A DNA stretch of 64,000 nt from CALABS01 sp050260775. GTDB taxonomy: Bacteria > Pseudomonadota > Alphaproteobacteria > Rhodospirillales > Magnetospirillaceae. Of the stretch, positions 32,474 through 40,530 are shown piece after piece. The stretch's first letter is position 1. Every line of letters starts with the position of its first letter. A program made the translations under genes and the position numbers. The stretch is from assembly GCA_050260775.1 (NCBI GenBank), contig JBLNCP010000043.1:85377-149376 (forward strand), in the 5' to 3' direction. The notes beneath the pieces are model-generated. The model saw nothing but the letters and a program-made list of their open reading frames with translations. It searched no databases and had not been told where the DNA came from.

Positions 32474-34390
32474 ATGGTCGCCATCACGCTTCCCGACGGC
32501 AGCGTCCGCCGGTTCGACGGTCCGGTCACCGGCCTGGACGTCGCCAAGGACATCGGCCCCGGCCTGGCCAAGGCCGCGCTGGCCATCCGCATCGACGGCG
32601 CGCTCCGGGACCTCTCGACCACCATCGACCGCGACGTCAACCTGGCGATCGTGACCGCCAAGGACGGCGCCGACGCGCTGGAGCTGCTGCGCCACGACGC
32701 CGCCCACGTCATGGCCGAGGCGGTCAAGGAGCTCTATCCCGAGACCCAGGTCACCATCGGCCCGGCCATCGAGAACGGCTTCTACTACGACTTCGCGCGC
32801 GCCACCCCGTTCACGCCCGAGGACCTCGAGAAGATCGAGGCCCGCATGCGCGAGATCGTCGAGCGCGACGAGCAGATCGTCTGCGAGACCTGGGACCGTG
32901 ACGAGGCGGTGCAGTTCTTCCTCGGCCAGGGCGAGAAGTACAAGGCCGAGATCATTTCCTCGATCCCGGCCGAGCAGAAGATCACCCTCTACCGCCAGGG
33001 CGGGTTCATCGACCTGTGCCGCGGCCCCCACCTGCCGTCCACCGCCAAGCTGGGCAAGGCCTTCAAGCTGATGAAGCTGGCCGGGGCCTATTGGCGCGGC
33101 GACGCCCGCAACGAGATGCTGCAGCGCATCTACGGCACCGCCTGGTTCGACAAGAAGGACCTCGACGGCTACCTGCACATGCTGGAGGAGGCCGAGAAGC
33201 GCGACCATCGCCGGCTGGGCCGCGAGATGGAGCTGTTCCATCAGCAGGAAGAGGCGGTGGGCAGCATCTTCTGGCATCCCAAGGGCTGGCGCCTGTGGCG
33301 CACCGTCGAGAACTACGTGCGCCGCAAGCTCGACGTCCACGGCTACGTCGAGGTCAAGACGCCGCAGCTGGTCGACCGCTCGCTGTGGGAGGCCTCGGGC
33401 CACTGGGAGAAGTTCGGCGACAACATGTTCACCATTCACACCCCGGACGAGAAGGTCCTGGCGGTGAAGCCGATGAACTGTCCCTGCCACGTCCAGATCT
33501 TCCGCCAGGGCATCAAGTCGTACCGCGACCTGCCGCTGCGTATGGCCGAGTTCGGCTCGTGCCACCGCTACGAGCCGTCGGGCGCGCTGCACGGCATCAT
33601 GCGCGTGCGCGCCTTCACCCAGGACGACGCCCACATCTTCTGCACCGAGGACCAGATCACCTCGGAGACGGTGGCCTTCTGCGAGCTCCTGAAGGAGATG
33701 TATCGCGATTTCGGCTTCACCGACGTGCGGGTGAAGTTCTCGGACCGCCCGGCCAAGCGGGCGGGCTCCGACGAGATCTGGGACAAGGCGGAGAAGGCGC
33801 TGCTGGACGCCTCGGAGGCCGCCGGCCTGCACACCACCCTGAATCCCGGCGAGGGCGCCTTCTATGGTCCCAAGCTGGAATTCGTGCTGCGCGACGCCAT
33901 CGGCCGCGACTGGCAGTGCGGCACCCTGCAGGTGGACTTCGTGCTGCCCGAGCGCCTCGACGCCGCCTACGTCGCCGAGGACGGCACCAAGAAGCGCCCG
34001 GTGATGCTGCACCGCGCGATCCTGGGGTCGTTCGAGCGGTTCCTCGGCATCCTGATCGAGAACTTCGCCGGCCGCTTCCCGCTGTGGCTGGCCCCGGTCC
34101 AGGCGGTGGTCGCCACCATCGTGTCCGACGCCGACGACTACGCCCGCGAGGTGGCGGCGGCGCTGGAGAAGGCCGGGCTCAAGGTCGAGCTTGATCTCAG
34201 GAATGAGAAGATCAACTACAAGGTCCGCGAGCACTCGGTGGCCAAGGTGCCGGTGATGCTGGTGGTCGGCAAGCGCGAGGCCGAGATGCGGACCGTGGCG
34301 ATCCGCCGCTTGGGGGGCAGCGAACAAGAAGTTGTTGCGCTGGATCAGGCGGTTGTTACACTTGGAGAGGAAGCGCGTCCGCCGGCCTGA
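32474..34390 (+). CDS. thrS: Threonyl-tRNA synthetase
   Basis: This 638-residue class II synthetase has all domains. TGS is at residues 1-60 (ITLPDGSVRRFDGPVTG). The editing domain has HDAAHVMAEAV and CRGPHLPSTAKL. The catalytic core has motif 2 FGSCHRYEPSGALHG, zinc ligands such as the cysteine in KPMNCPCHVQIF, and motif 3 MLHRAILGSFERFLGILIE. The anticodon-binding domain is C-terminal (LWLAPVQAVV). It precedes infC, the common bacterial order. The start ATG follows GAGAGAA. Confidence 0.98.
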   Translation: MVAITLPDGSVRRFDGPVTGLDVAKDIGPGLAKAALAIRIDGALRDLSTTIDRDVNLAIVTAKDGADALELLRHDAAHVMAEAVKELYPETQVTIGPAIENGFYYDFARATPFTPEDLEKIEARMREIVERDEQIVCETWDRDEAVQFFLGQGEKYKAEIISSIPAEQKITLYRQGGFIDLCRGPHLPSTAKLGKAFKLMKLAGAYWRGDARNEMLQRIYGTAWFDKKDLDGYLHMLEEAEKRDHRRLGREMELFHQQEEAVGSIFWHPKGWRLWRTVENYVRRKLDVHGYVEVKTPQLVDRSLWEASGHWEKFGDNMFTIHTPDEKVLAVKPMNCPCHVQIFRQGIKSYRDLPLRMAEFGSCHRYEPSGALHGIMRVRAFTQDDAHIFCTEDQITSETVAFCELLKEMYRDFGFTDVRVKFSDRPAKRAGSDEIWDKAEKALLDASEAAGLHTTLNPGEGAFYGPKLEFVLRDAIGRDWQCGTLQVDFVLPERLDAAYVAEDGTKKRPVMLHRAILGSFERFLGILIENFAGRFPLWLAPVQAVVATIVSDADDYAREVAAALEKAGLKVELDLRNEKINYKVREHSVAKVPVMLVVGKREAEMRTVAIRRLGGSEQEVVALDQAVVTLGEEARPPA

Positions 34391-34427
34391 CCGGTGCGGG
34401 CGCCGGACCACCGAATGCGAGAGAACC

Positions 34428-34460
34428 GGACGGGCCGCGGGGGGTATGAGCGGACCGTCC
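34428..34460 (+). promoter_or_regulatory. Stem-loop in the thrS-infC intergenic leader
   Basis: Bases 34428-34438 pair with 34450-34460 over 11 positions with one mismatch, leaving an 11-nt G-rich loop. It ends about 19 bp before the infC ribosome-binding site. No T-run follows, so it is not a standard terminator. It could modulate read-through or infC translation, but no function can be shown from sequence. Confidence 0.45.
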
Positions 34461-34491
34461 AAACTCAGTTCTAGAGAATGGAGAAGGTTAC

Positions 34492-35028
34492 ATAGCTAGA
34501 CCGCCGATGCAGACGCCGCCCAAGAACGACGGGCCGCGCGTCAACCGAGAGATCGATGTCCGCAGCATCCGCCTGGTGGGTGCCGACGGTGAAATGATCG
34601 GAGTCGTGAGCCTGCGCGAAGGTCTTGCCATGGCTGAAGAGGCCGGGCTCGATCTCGTGGAAGTGTCACCCAATGCCGACCCGCCGGTCTGCAAGATTCT
34701 GGACTACGGAAAGTTCAAATACGAAGTCCAGAAGAAGAAGAACGAGGCGAAGAAGAAGCAAAAGGTGATCGAGGTCAAGGAGATCAAGCTCCGCCCGAAC
34801 ATCGATGACAACGACTACGGCGTGAAGATGCGCGCCATGAAGAAGTTCCTCGAAGAGGGAGACAAGGTGAAGGTCACCCTTCGCTTCCGTGGTCGCGAAC
34901 TGGCCCACCAGGATCTCGGCATGAAGGTGCTGGAGCGGGTGCGCGGCGAGCTCGAGGAACTGGGCAAGGTCGAGCAGCATCCCAAGATGGAAGGCCGCCA
35001 GATGGTCATGGTGATCGCGCCCCGCTAA
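34492..35028 (+). CDS. infC: Translation initiation factor IF-3, with probable AUA start codon
   Basis: From the proposed start the protein has 178 residues. N-domain motifs are GPRVNREIDVRSIRLVG and LDLVEVSPNADPPVCKILDYGKFKYE (in two parts), then a Lys-rich linker (EVQKKKNEAKKKQKV) and the C-domain with RPNIDDNDYGVKMR and VTLRFRGRELAHQDLG. The first ATG at 34507 lies 19 bp from GGAGAAGG, too far for initiation. The in-frame ATA at 34492 is 8 bp after GGAG and gives ARPPMQTPPKNDGP, which fits IF-3 N-termini. Rare start codons in infC allow IF-3 to limit its own synthesis. Confidence 0.95.
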   Translation: MARPPMQTPPKNDGPRVNREIDVRSIRLVGADGEMIGVVSLREGLAMAEEAGLDLVEVSPNADPPVCKILDYGKFKYEVQKKKNEAKKKQKVIEVKEIKLRPNIDDNDYGVKMRAMKKFLEEGDKVKVTLRFRGRELAHQDLGMKVLERVRGELEELGKVEQHPKMEGRQMVMVIAPR

Positions 35029-35045
35029 GGCGCGATCCCTTCTTT
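35013..35045 (+). terminator. Rho-independent terminator overlapping the infC stop codon
   Basis: GATCGCGCC at 35013-35021 pairs perfectly with GGCGCGATC at 35029-35037. The 7-nt loop contains the TAA stop codon of infC, and CCTTCTTT follows. The stem therefore begins inside the last codons of infC. Confidence 0.75.
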
Positions 35046-35141
35046 CCGGGGCCTGGTTTCAGCCTCACAGAACCGGTTGCGGCCAAGCGCGACTTGCGCT
35101 AAGTTCCGCGCCTCCCCACCGACCGGGGGATATTCCAGCGC

Positions 35142-35231
<90 letters not shown>

Positions 35232-35329
35232 CTTTCCCCGCTAAGGGGCACAAATCCTAGACATTCCGGGCCATCGAAACTGGCCGTTTCCAGTCCTGGT
35301 ACAGCAACCTGGACAGCAAGGAGGCGGTC

Positions 35330-37036
35330 CTGGCCTATTTCAACGTTGCACACCTCGTTCGCAGGGGCGGCGTGTTCTGCTTCCGCATGGCCGTACCCCG
35401 CTCGCTGTGGAGCCGGTTCGGCCTGCGCGAGATCAAAGGCTCCCTCAAGACAGGCGATCCCTTCACGGCCCGCATCCGCTGCCGTAAGCTGAGCAACGCC
35501 TTTGAGCATCTGATCGACAAAGTTCGCGCCATGCCCGATCTCACCCAGGACGCCATCAGGGGGCTGATCCAGTCCTACTTCCAACGTTGCCTGGACAACT
35601 CCGAGGAGATTGCCCGCCTCGCGCCAAGCGATGGTGAATTGGACATCGGTTTCGAGGTCTCGGAAATGCAGTCCGAGGCCCAGCGGTTGGGCAAGGCGCT
35701 AGCTACCCGCAACTATGATCCATTCACCGAAATGGAGGCGCGGGAGGTGTTGGGGCAGGTGGGCTTGTCCCGTGCCCAGGTCGATGCAGAACAATTCGAT
35801 GCGCTCTGCAATGGCGTCCTGCGTGCCCGGATCGAGGACCGCCGCATCCTCGTCGCCAAGCTGCTGGGGCAGTATGATCGAACTGCACCCGCTGACCCGT
35901 TGTTCGCGGGCATGATCGCCACCATGCCGCCGCTTCCCGGTGAGGAGAAGGCGGGGGAGCGAACCCTTGCCGTCCTGGCCGACCGGTATTGCGAGCAGAA
36001 GCGCGATAAGGAATGGGTGGGGAAGACCTATCTCGACAACCGGCGCGTCGTGAACCTCGTGATCGATCTGGTGGGGGCAGGCAGGACAGTTTCGTCGCTC
36101 GGGATCGAGGACGTGCGGAAGGTGCGCGACACGTTGGAGAAGCTGCCGGGCAACTATATGAAGTCCAAGGCCATGCAGGGCAAGACCATGGATGAGGTGC
36201 TTGCCGCCAACCACGGGAAGCCTCTTGCCCCCAAGACCCAGGACAAATACTTCACCATGTTCCGCTCGTTCCTGAACTGGTGCATCGGCGAGGGCTACCT
36301 CGCCACCATGCCCGGACCGAAGCTGAAAATCACGGGAGTGACGAAGGGAGGGGGCAAGAAGGACCGCCATTCGTACTCGGCAGAGCAGCTTGAAAAGCTG
36401 TTCGCCTCACCTTTGTTCACCGGCTGCAAGTCCGAAGGGCGGCGTACCGAGCCGGGGGACGTGGTGGTGCGTGACGGTAAGTTCTGGATACCGATCATCG
36501 CCCTGTATTCCGGCCTGCGCCTGGGAGAGATCGTCCAATTGCTGATCTCCGACATCAAGGAGGAGCAAGGGGTGCCGTTCTTCGACATCGACAAGGGCGA
36601 GGGCGAGGACGACAAGCAGCTAAAAACCTGGGCCAGCGTTCGCCGTGTTCCCATTCATCCCAAGCTCATTGAATTGGGGTTCCTCGCCCATGTGGATCAG
36701 CAGCGCCAGAAGAACCCGAAGGGACGGATTTTCCCCGACGTGAAGCCGGGGAAGGACGGCTATTACTCGGCCAGATTTAGCAAGTGGTTCAGCCGCTATG
36801 CGAAGGCCGTCGAAGTGAAGACGCCGAAAACCTCGTTCCACTCGTTCCGCCATAATTTCAAGGACGCACTGATGCATGGCGGTGTGACCGAAGAATACAG
36901 CAAGGCCATGATGGGACACGCCGAGGAGAGCGTACATGACACCTATGGTTCCCACCTGACGACCCCCTTGCTCAGGCAGGCGATTGAAAGGGCGTTGATC
37001 CCGGTTTGTTTAGACCATCTGAAGGCGCTCACCTGA
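35330..37036 (+). CDS. Tyrosine recombinase/phage-type integrase, possible CTG start
   Basis: The protein has 568 residues from CTG at 35330, or 554 from GTG at 35372. Catalytic residues, numbered from 35330, are Arg397 (LYSGLRLGEI), His504 and Arg507 (FHSFRHNF), His530 (GHAEES) and Tyr539 (HDTYGSH). The N-terminal arm-binding part includes LVRRGGVFCFRMAVP, whose first half lies upstream of the GTG. A perfect AAGGAGG at 35318-35324 sits 5 bp before the CTG and has no ATG, GTG or TTG partner. It would excise and integrate the island at tRNA-Ser. Confidence 0.93.
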   Translation: MAYFNVAHLVRRGGVFCFRMAVPRSLWSRFGLREIKGSLKTGDPFTARIRCRKLSNAFEHLIDKVRAMPDLTQDAIRGLIQSYFQRCLDNSEEIARLAPSDGELDIGFEVSEMQSEAQRLGKALATRNYDPFTEMEAREVLGQVGLSRAQVDAEQFDALCNGVLRARIEDRRILVAKLLGQYDRTAPADPLFAGMIATMPPLPGEEKAGERTLAVLADRYCEQKRDKEWVGKTYLDNRRVVNLVIDLVGAGRTVSSLGIEDVRKVRDTLEKLPGNYMKSKAMQGKTMDEVLAANHGKPLAPKTQDKYFTMFRSFLNWCIGEGYLATMPGPKLKITGVTKGGGKKDRHSYSAEQLEKLFASPLFTGCKSEGRRTEPGDVVVRDGKFWIPIIALYSGLRLGEIVQLLISDIKEEQGVPFFDIDKGEGEDDKQLKTWASVRRVPIHPKLIELGFLAHVDQQRQKNPKGRIFPDVKPGKDGYYSARFSKWFSRYAKAVEVKTPKTSFHSFRHNFKDALMHGGVTEEYSKAMMGHAEESVHDTYGSHLTTPLLRQAIERALIPVCLDHLKALT

Positions 37037-37283
37037 CCGCTTCGGCCACGCTATTGACAGCCTTGGCCCATCTGTAGCTTACTTTTTCCCGCTTCGGCCC
37101 GCTCCGGGCCTCGGTCCTTCCCGACAGGTGGGACCAAACAAATCCTTGTCTCGCCAAGAGATGGGGTCGGCCAAACCAAGGAGGGTTAGCTGGTGAAACG
37201 ACGTGAACCATTTGGGTTCGCGTGCGTTCGCCGCCTTCTGGTTCAGGCACGCACGCGCACCCGCAGAGACGGAGTGCAATGCG

Positions 37284-37475
37284 ATGAACGGAGTAACCTA
37301 TCTCTCCCCCAAGCAGGCCGCTGAACGCCTGCGCCTCTCGGAAAAGACGCTCGAACGATGGCGAAGCCAGGGCTCGGGGCCCCGCTATCTGAAATTCGGC
37401 ACGCGCGTGCGCTATCGGGCGGATGACCTCGATGCGTGGGCGGAGAAACACGCCCGCTTCAGCACCAGCATGTGA
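37284..37475 (+). CDS. MerR/excisionase-like helix-turn-helix protein
   Basis: This 63-residue protein begins MNGVTYLSPKQAAERLRLS, followed by EKTLERWRSQGSGPRYLKFG and VRYRADDLDAWAEKH. That is the helix-turn-helix_17 (AlpA/Xis) pattern: a winged HTH with a basic wing (GTRVRYR). It follows the integrase by 250 bp on the same strand and is the likely recombination directionality factor. GGAG lies 10 bp before ATG 37284. The longer frame starting at 37203 includes nothing family-like. Confidence 0.85.
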   Translation: MNGVTYLSPKQAAERLRLSEKTLERWRSQGSGPRYLKFGTRVRYRADDLDAWAEKHARFSTSM

Positions 37476-37488
37476 GAGCCAAAAACAA

Positions 37489-37521
37489 CCCCCACCACGG
37501 CGGCAACCGTATAGGTGGGGG
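37489..37521 (+). terminator. Hairpin downstream of the excisionase-like gene
   Basis: CCCCCACC at 37489-37496 pairs with GGTGGGGG at 37514-37521. An inner ACGG (37497-37500) pairs with CCGT (37507-37510). Only CTCTTC follows. It lies between the excisionase-like gene and the next gene and may attenuate read-through into it. Confidence 0.5.
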
Positions 37522-37542
37522 CTCTTCAAGGATGATGATGCC

Positions 37543-38112
37543 ATGACTATAGAAATGGCCTCTTGCCCTTTCAAGGCAAGTTATTCCACCACGCGTACAG
37601 ACGCGCTGGAAAGTCTGGTGGCTCAGATGATTGCGGATGATGGGTATCAATTCGACGGCCTCACTTGGGCTGTAAACCCTCAGGAATGGTGGTGTGCACG
37701 ACTTGACATATCACCGGCCACCCTGCGCCGGGTAATCGCGAGGCCACCATTTGTCAGAGACTGCGCCATGGTGGGCGGCAGAAAGATGATGCTGTTGCGG
37801 GTGGGAGAGAAGGGTTCAGCCAGGGATATTGCCCGTCACTTGCGCAACATCTGGCGAAAGAGAACGGGAAAGCGGGAGACCCCGAAGGAGTTTGGCTGTT
37901 TGGTCGGCCTATCGACGCGGTGGGGAGAGGATGCCCCGCGTCTGTTCTCGACAACGCTGAAAGACTGGAACTTCTTCATGACGGGGGTGAAGCTCCAGGA
38001 GGACTGGACCGTCAACCGCCACTACAAACACCCCAGCATCGCCCTGATCCGCAGGTTTCCTAACGTTGCCGAGGAAATCTATTTGACCCGGCTGCAAGAG
38101 GAGAGCGCGTGA
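37543..38112 (+). CDS. Unknown island protein, possibly replication- or DNA-binding-related
   Basis: This 189-residue protein from ATG at 37543 is not recognised. It contains LTWAVNPQEWWCARLDISPATLRRVIARPPF, quoted in part, where WWCARLDISPATLRRVI resembles a helix-turn-helix. A basic stretch follows (ARHLRNIWRKRTGKRETPK), then a WNFFMTGVKL segment with many aromatic residues. The end YKHPSIALIRRFPNVAEEIY is well structured. A replication-initiation or regulatory role is suggested only by the position between the excisionase-like gene and a long inverted repeat that begins at its stop codon. Confidence 0.6.
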   Translation: MTIEMASCPFKASYSTTRTDALESLVAQMIADDGYQFDGLTWAVNPQEWWCARLDISPATLRRVIARPPFVRDCAMVGGRKMMLLRVGEKGSARDIARHLRNIWRKRTGKRETPKEFGCLVGLSTRWGEDAPRLFSTTLKDWNFFMTGVKLQEDWTVNRHYKHPSIALIRRFPNVAEEIYLTRLQEESA

Positions 38113-38191
38113 GCGGATGTTCTTGTCCCCTGTAATTACCTTTAACCCCTATATCTACTCTATCTACCAGGGGGACAAGAAACATTCGCTC
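38111..38191. repeat. Long imperfect inverted repeat with AT-rich spacer
   Basis: The left arm 38111-38132 (starts GAGCGGATGTTCTTGTCCCC) pairs with the right arm 38168-38191 (ends ACAAGAAACATTCGCTC). There is one mismatch and two single-base bulges over about 22 positions. The 35-bp spacer is AT- and pyrimidine-rich (TTAACCCCTATATCTACTC). The left arm overlaps the stop of the preceding gene. The rest of the 329-bp gap up to 38440 holds no convincing gene. Candidate roles are a replication or recombination site, or an mRNA-stabilising structure. Confidence 0.65.
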
Positions 38192-38440
38192 ATAGAGTAG
38201 CTATAGGAGCCTTCGGCGGCGAAGACGCTGAGAAACCACCTCCTCAGGCTGTTAAGGGCATCGCTGACCGGAGAGGTGAAGGCGCTGGCCGAGGCCAATG
38301 GAGGAGAAGATGTAGAAAGCCGCTGGTGTCGTTTGATGTCCTTCAATCGGTGTCCTGCACTATGGCGGGACACCCCCTTGGACATTTGCCCAGGCGAACC
38401 TGAAATCGCCCTGTAGACAGCGCAAACTCAGCACTATCCA

Positions 38441-39133
38441 ATGGGCAACCTAGGACGCGGATATGGTTCCCAAAGCGTGGGGGTTGGCCTCGTGAGCTTC
38501 TTTGTTTGGAGTAAGATGCAATCGGAGGCTGGACAGGGCCTGACAGCAATCATTGCTCGCAAGGAGGCCGAACGTAAGGCCGGGAACGGCGTGTTCTGGT
38601 GGGGCATAGGAAACAGCCTCGGTACGGCGGTTCATGATGCCGCCAGATTGAGCGGCGGCCATTTGCCAGTCCTCTTTTCCAAGATGCTGTCCCGTCCGAA
38701 AGCCCAGGACAGCGCCCCCGATAGCGTGGTTCTTTGGACCAAATGGGTCGATGGTGATGGGCAAGAGCAAGATGTTCCGCCGCATGTCCTTGTGACGAGC
38801 CGTGCGGCTGAGGGAAAGCGGAACCATTACGCATTGGCCTGCTACTCTAAGAGCGCCCTCACCATCAAAGACCATGGCCCCTTCGATCCGACAAATTGCC
38901 GCACTCTGGCCGGGAAGTGCCCAGGGGCTTCCCAGGTTACAGCTTTGCTCACCGGTCCTATCGCACCACATGAGCAAGGCCCTTACTCCGAAGGGTTTCA
39001 GGTATCGCTGATTGCGCCGTACATGGTGAAGTTGGTCGATGGTCGTTTGCTCGATCCCACCGAGAGGGATTTGATCTCGTTCTGGCCGCTCGGCGGGGTC
39101 TGGGACGACCTCGTTCAACGGCTCCGGGGATAG
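38441..39133 (+). CDS. Unknown island protein with conserved-looking WSKMQSEAGQ N-terminus
   Basis: The protein has 230 residues from ATG at 38441, or 213 from GTG at 38492; neither has a strong ribosome-binding site. Visible features are FFVWSKMQSEAGQGLTAIIA with RKEAERKAGNGVFWWGIGNS, PVLFSKMLSRPKAQD, HVLVTSRAAEGKRNHYALAC, PGASQVTALL and SLIAPYMVKLVDGR. There is no signal peptide and no transmembrane segment. I cannot assign a family. It precedes the serine recombinase and the methylase genes, so it may belong to the defence cargo. Confidence 0.65.
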   Translation: MGNLGRGYGSQSVGVGLVSFFVWSKMQSEAGQGLTAIIARKEAERKAGNGVFWWGIGNSLGTAVHDAARLSGGHLPVLFSKMLSRPKAQDSAPDSVVLWTKWVDGDGQEQDVPPHVLVTSRAAEGKRNHYALACYSKSALTIKDHGPFDPTNCRTLAGKCPGASQVTALLTGPIAPHEQGPYSEGFQVSLIAPYMVKLVDGRLLDPTERDLISFWPLGGVWDDLVQRLRG

Positions 39134-39224
39134 CCTGGCGTCATTTTCTTTGACCCGCGCGCACTCCAGTTACGATCAGGGATCAATCCTCTCCACGGAA
39201 CTCCCCGATGCCGCCTAGCCGTCG

Positions 39225-39240
39225 TGCAATTAATTGCAAA
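39225..39240. promoter_or_regulatory. Palindromic operator candidate upstream of the serine recombinase gene
   Basis: TGCAATTAATTGCA at 39225-39238 is a perfect 14-bp palindrome, extended by AA to the 16-bp form TGCAATTAATTGCAAA. It lies about 65 bp before the recombinase ATG. Two near-identical copies precede the tandem ribbon-helix-helix gene at the other end of the island (48727-48763), which suggests the same regulator binds both. Confidence 0.65.
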
Positions 39241-39305
39241 CCTCCAAGGGTTCACATTCCCTTCAACCCTCCTTTCACCCAATGTGACGGCCTGGAGCAG
39301 GCCCG

Positions 39306-39992
39306 ATGAGCCGGTTCGTGGCGTATTACCGGGTCAGCACCCAACGCCAAGGTGAAAGTGGTCTCGGCCTGGATGCCCAGCGCATGGCAGTGACCGCCTA
39401 CCTTACCCGCACTTCCGGGCGCTTGGTCGCGGAGATCACCGAGGTTGAGAGTGGCAAGCGCAACGACCGCCCCAAGCTGGCCGAAGCATTATCAGCCTGC
39501 CGCATCCACAATGCCGTGCTGGTGATCGCCAAGCTCGACCGCTTGGCCCGCAACGCCGCCTTCCTGCTGTCGCTGAAAGACGCCGGGGTGGAGTTCGTCG
39601 CGGTAGACATGCCGAACGCCAACCGGCTCACAGTCGGCATCATGGCGCTGGTGGCCGAGGATGAAGTGGAAAGGATCAGCGCACGAACCAAAGCGGCGCT
39701 CGCGGCGGCCAAGGCCAGAGGTGTCCGGCTGGGCAACCCCGGCAACCTGTCGAACCGCACCGTCGGCAGCGTGCGTGGAAATGAACGCCAAGCAGCCCTG
39801 GCCGACAAGCGGGCTGTTGATCTGCTGCCGGTCGTCGCCGCCATCCGTATCGCTGGCGCAACCACCCTGCGGGCCATAGCTGCCGAATTGAATGGCCGCG
39901 CCATCACAGCTCCGCGCGGAGGGGTCTGGACTGCGGCACAGGTGGTCCGTCTGCTCGACCGCATCCAGGCTGTTACCGCACGGGCGGGGTAG
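39306..39992 (+). CDS. Serine recombinase (resolvase/invertase family)
   Basis: This 228-residue protein begins MSRFVAYYRVSTQRQGESG, with the catalytic serine at residue 11 (YRVST). IAKLDRLARNAAFLL and EFVAVDMPNANRLTVGIMAL are the core resolvase motifs, followed by EDEVERISARTKAALAAAKA (helix E) and a C-terminal HTH region (TTLRAIAAELNGRAI, GGVWTAAQVVRLL). It may resolve dimers, invert a segment, or act in element transfer. GGAGCAGG lies just before the ATG. No inverted pair of crossover sites was recognised nearby. Confidence 0.93.
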   Translation: MSRFVAYYRVSTQRQGESGLGLDAQRMAVTAYLTRTSGRLVAEITEVESGKRNDRPKLAEALSACRIHNAVLVIAKLDRLARNAAFLLSLKDAGVEFVAVDMPNANRLTVGIMALVAEDEVERISARTKAALAAAKARGVRLGNPGNLSNRTVGSVRGNERQAALADKRAVDLLPVVAAIRIAGATTLRAIAAELNGRAITAPRGGVWTAAQVVRLLDRIQAVTARAG

Positions 39993-40101
39993 CGAAGGGT
40001 AGCGATTTTCAGGGCTCCTGCTGCCTGCCGATGCCCACCCCGCAGCGAAGGTGGTTCACATTGGGGGTGGGATCAGCCATCCTACAAGAAGGGCCACGGT
40101 T

Positions 40102-40530
40102 ATGGACAAGCTGACCCCCACCCGTCGCAGCGAGAACATGCGCCGCATCCGGGGCAAGGACACCGGCCCGGAGGTGGTGGTTCGCCGTGCGCTGAAGGGG
40201 ATGGGCGTCGGGTATCGGTTGCATGTCCGTGACCTTCCCGGATCGCCCGACATCGTGATGCGGGGGCGGAGACTGGTGCTGTTCGTGCACGGGTGCTTCT
40301 GGCATCAGCACGAGGGCTGTCCTAGGGCCTTCAGCCCCGCCACCCGGCGGGAGTGGTGGTCCGAGAAGTTCGAGAGGAACAAGGTTCGAGACAACGCGGC
40401 CCAGGCGGCATTGCGGGACCAGGGGTGGAGGGTGGAAGTGGTCTGGGAATGTGAGACCCGGAACGAGCCCCATCTGATGGAAAGGTTGGCTGAGATCGTG
40501 TTCGGCAGTGGCGCAGGGATAGCGAAATGA
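40102..40530 (+). CDS. vsr: Very short patch repair endonuclease
   Basis: This 142-residue Vsr protein starts at ATG 40102 (MDKLTPTRRSENMRRIRGKD). LPGSPDIVM holds the catalytic aspartate (Asp50), FVHGCFWHQHEGC the zinc and active-site residues, and KFERNKVRDN and GWRVEVVWECE complete the family pattern. Vsr nicks 5' of the T in T:G mismatches that arise by deamination of 5-methylcytosine at the partner methylase's site. It overlaps the methylase start by 4 bp (ATGA), so the pair is made together. Confidence 0.95.
   Translation: MDKLTPTRRSENMRRIRGKDTGPEVVVRRALKGMGVGYRLHVRDLPGSPDIVMRGRRLVLFVHGCFWHQHEGCPRAFSPATRREWWSEKFERNKVRDNAAQAALRDQGWRVEVVWECETRNEPHLMERLAEIVFGSGAGIAK

Noticed and set aside
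32165..34462. 765-codon open frame on the minus strand
   Set aside because: It is antisense to thrS, which is unmistakable.
37029..37574. 181-codon minus-strand frame between int and the excisionase-like gene
   Set aside because: It overlaps the recognisable excisionase-like gene. Its product has no motif and it has no good ribosome-binding site.
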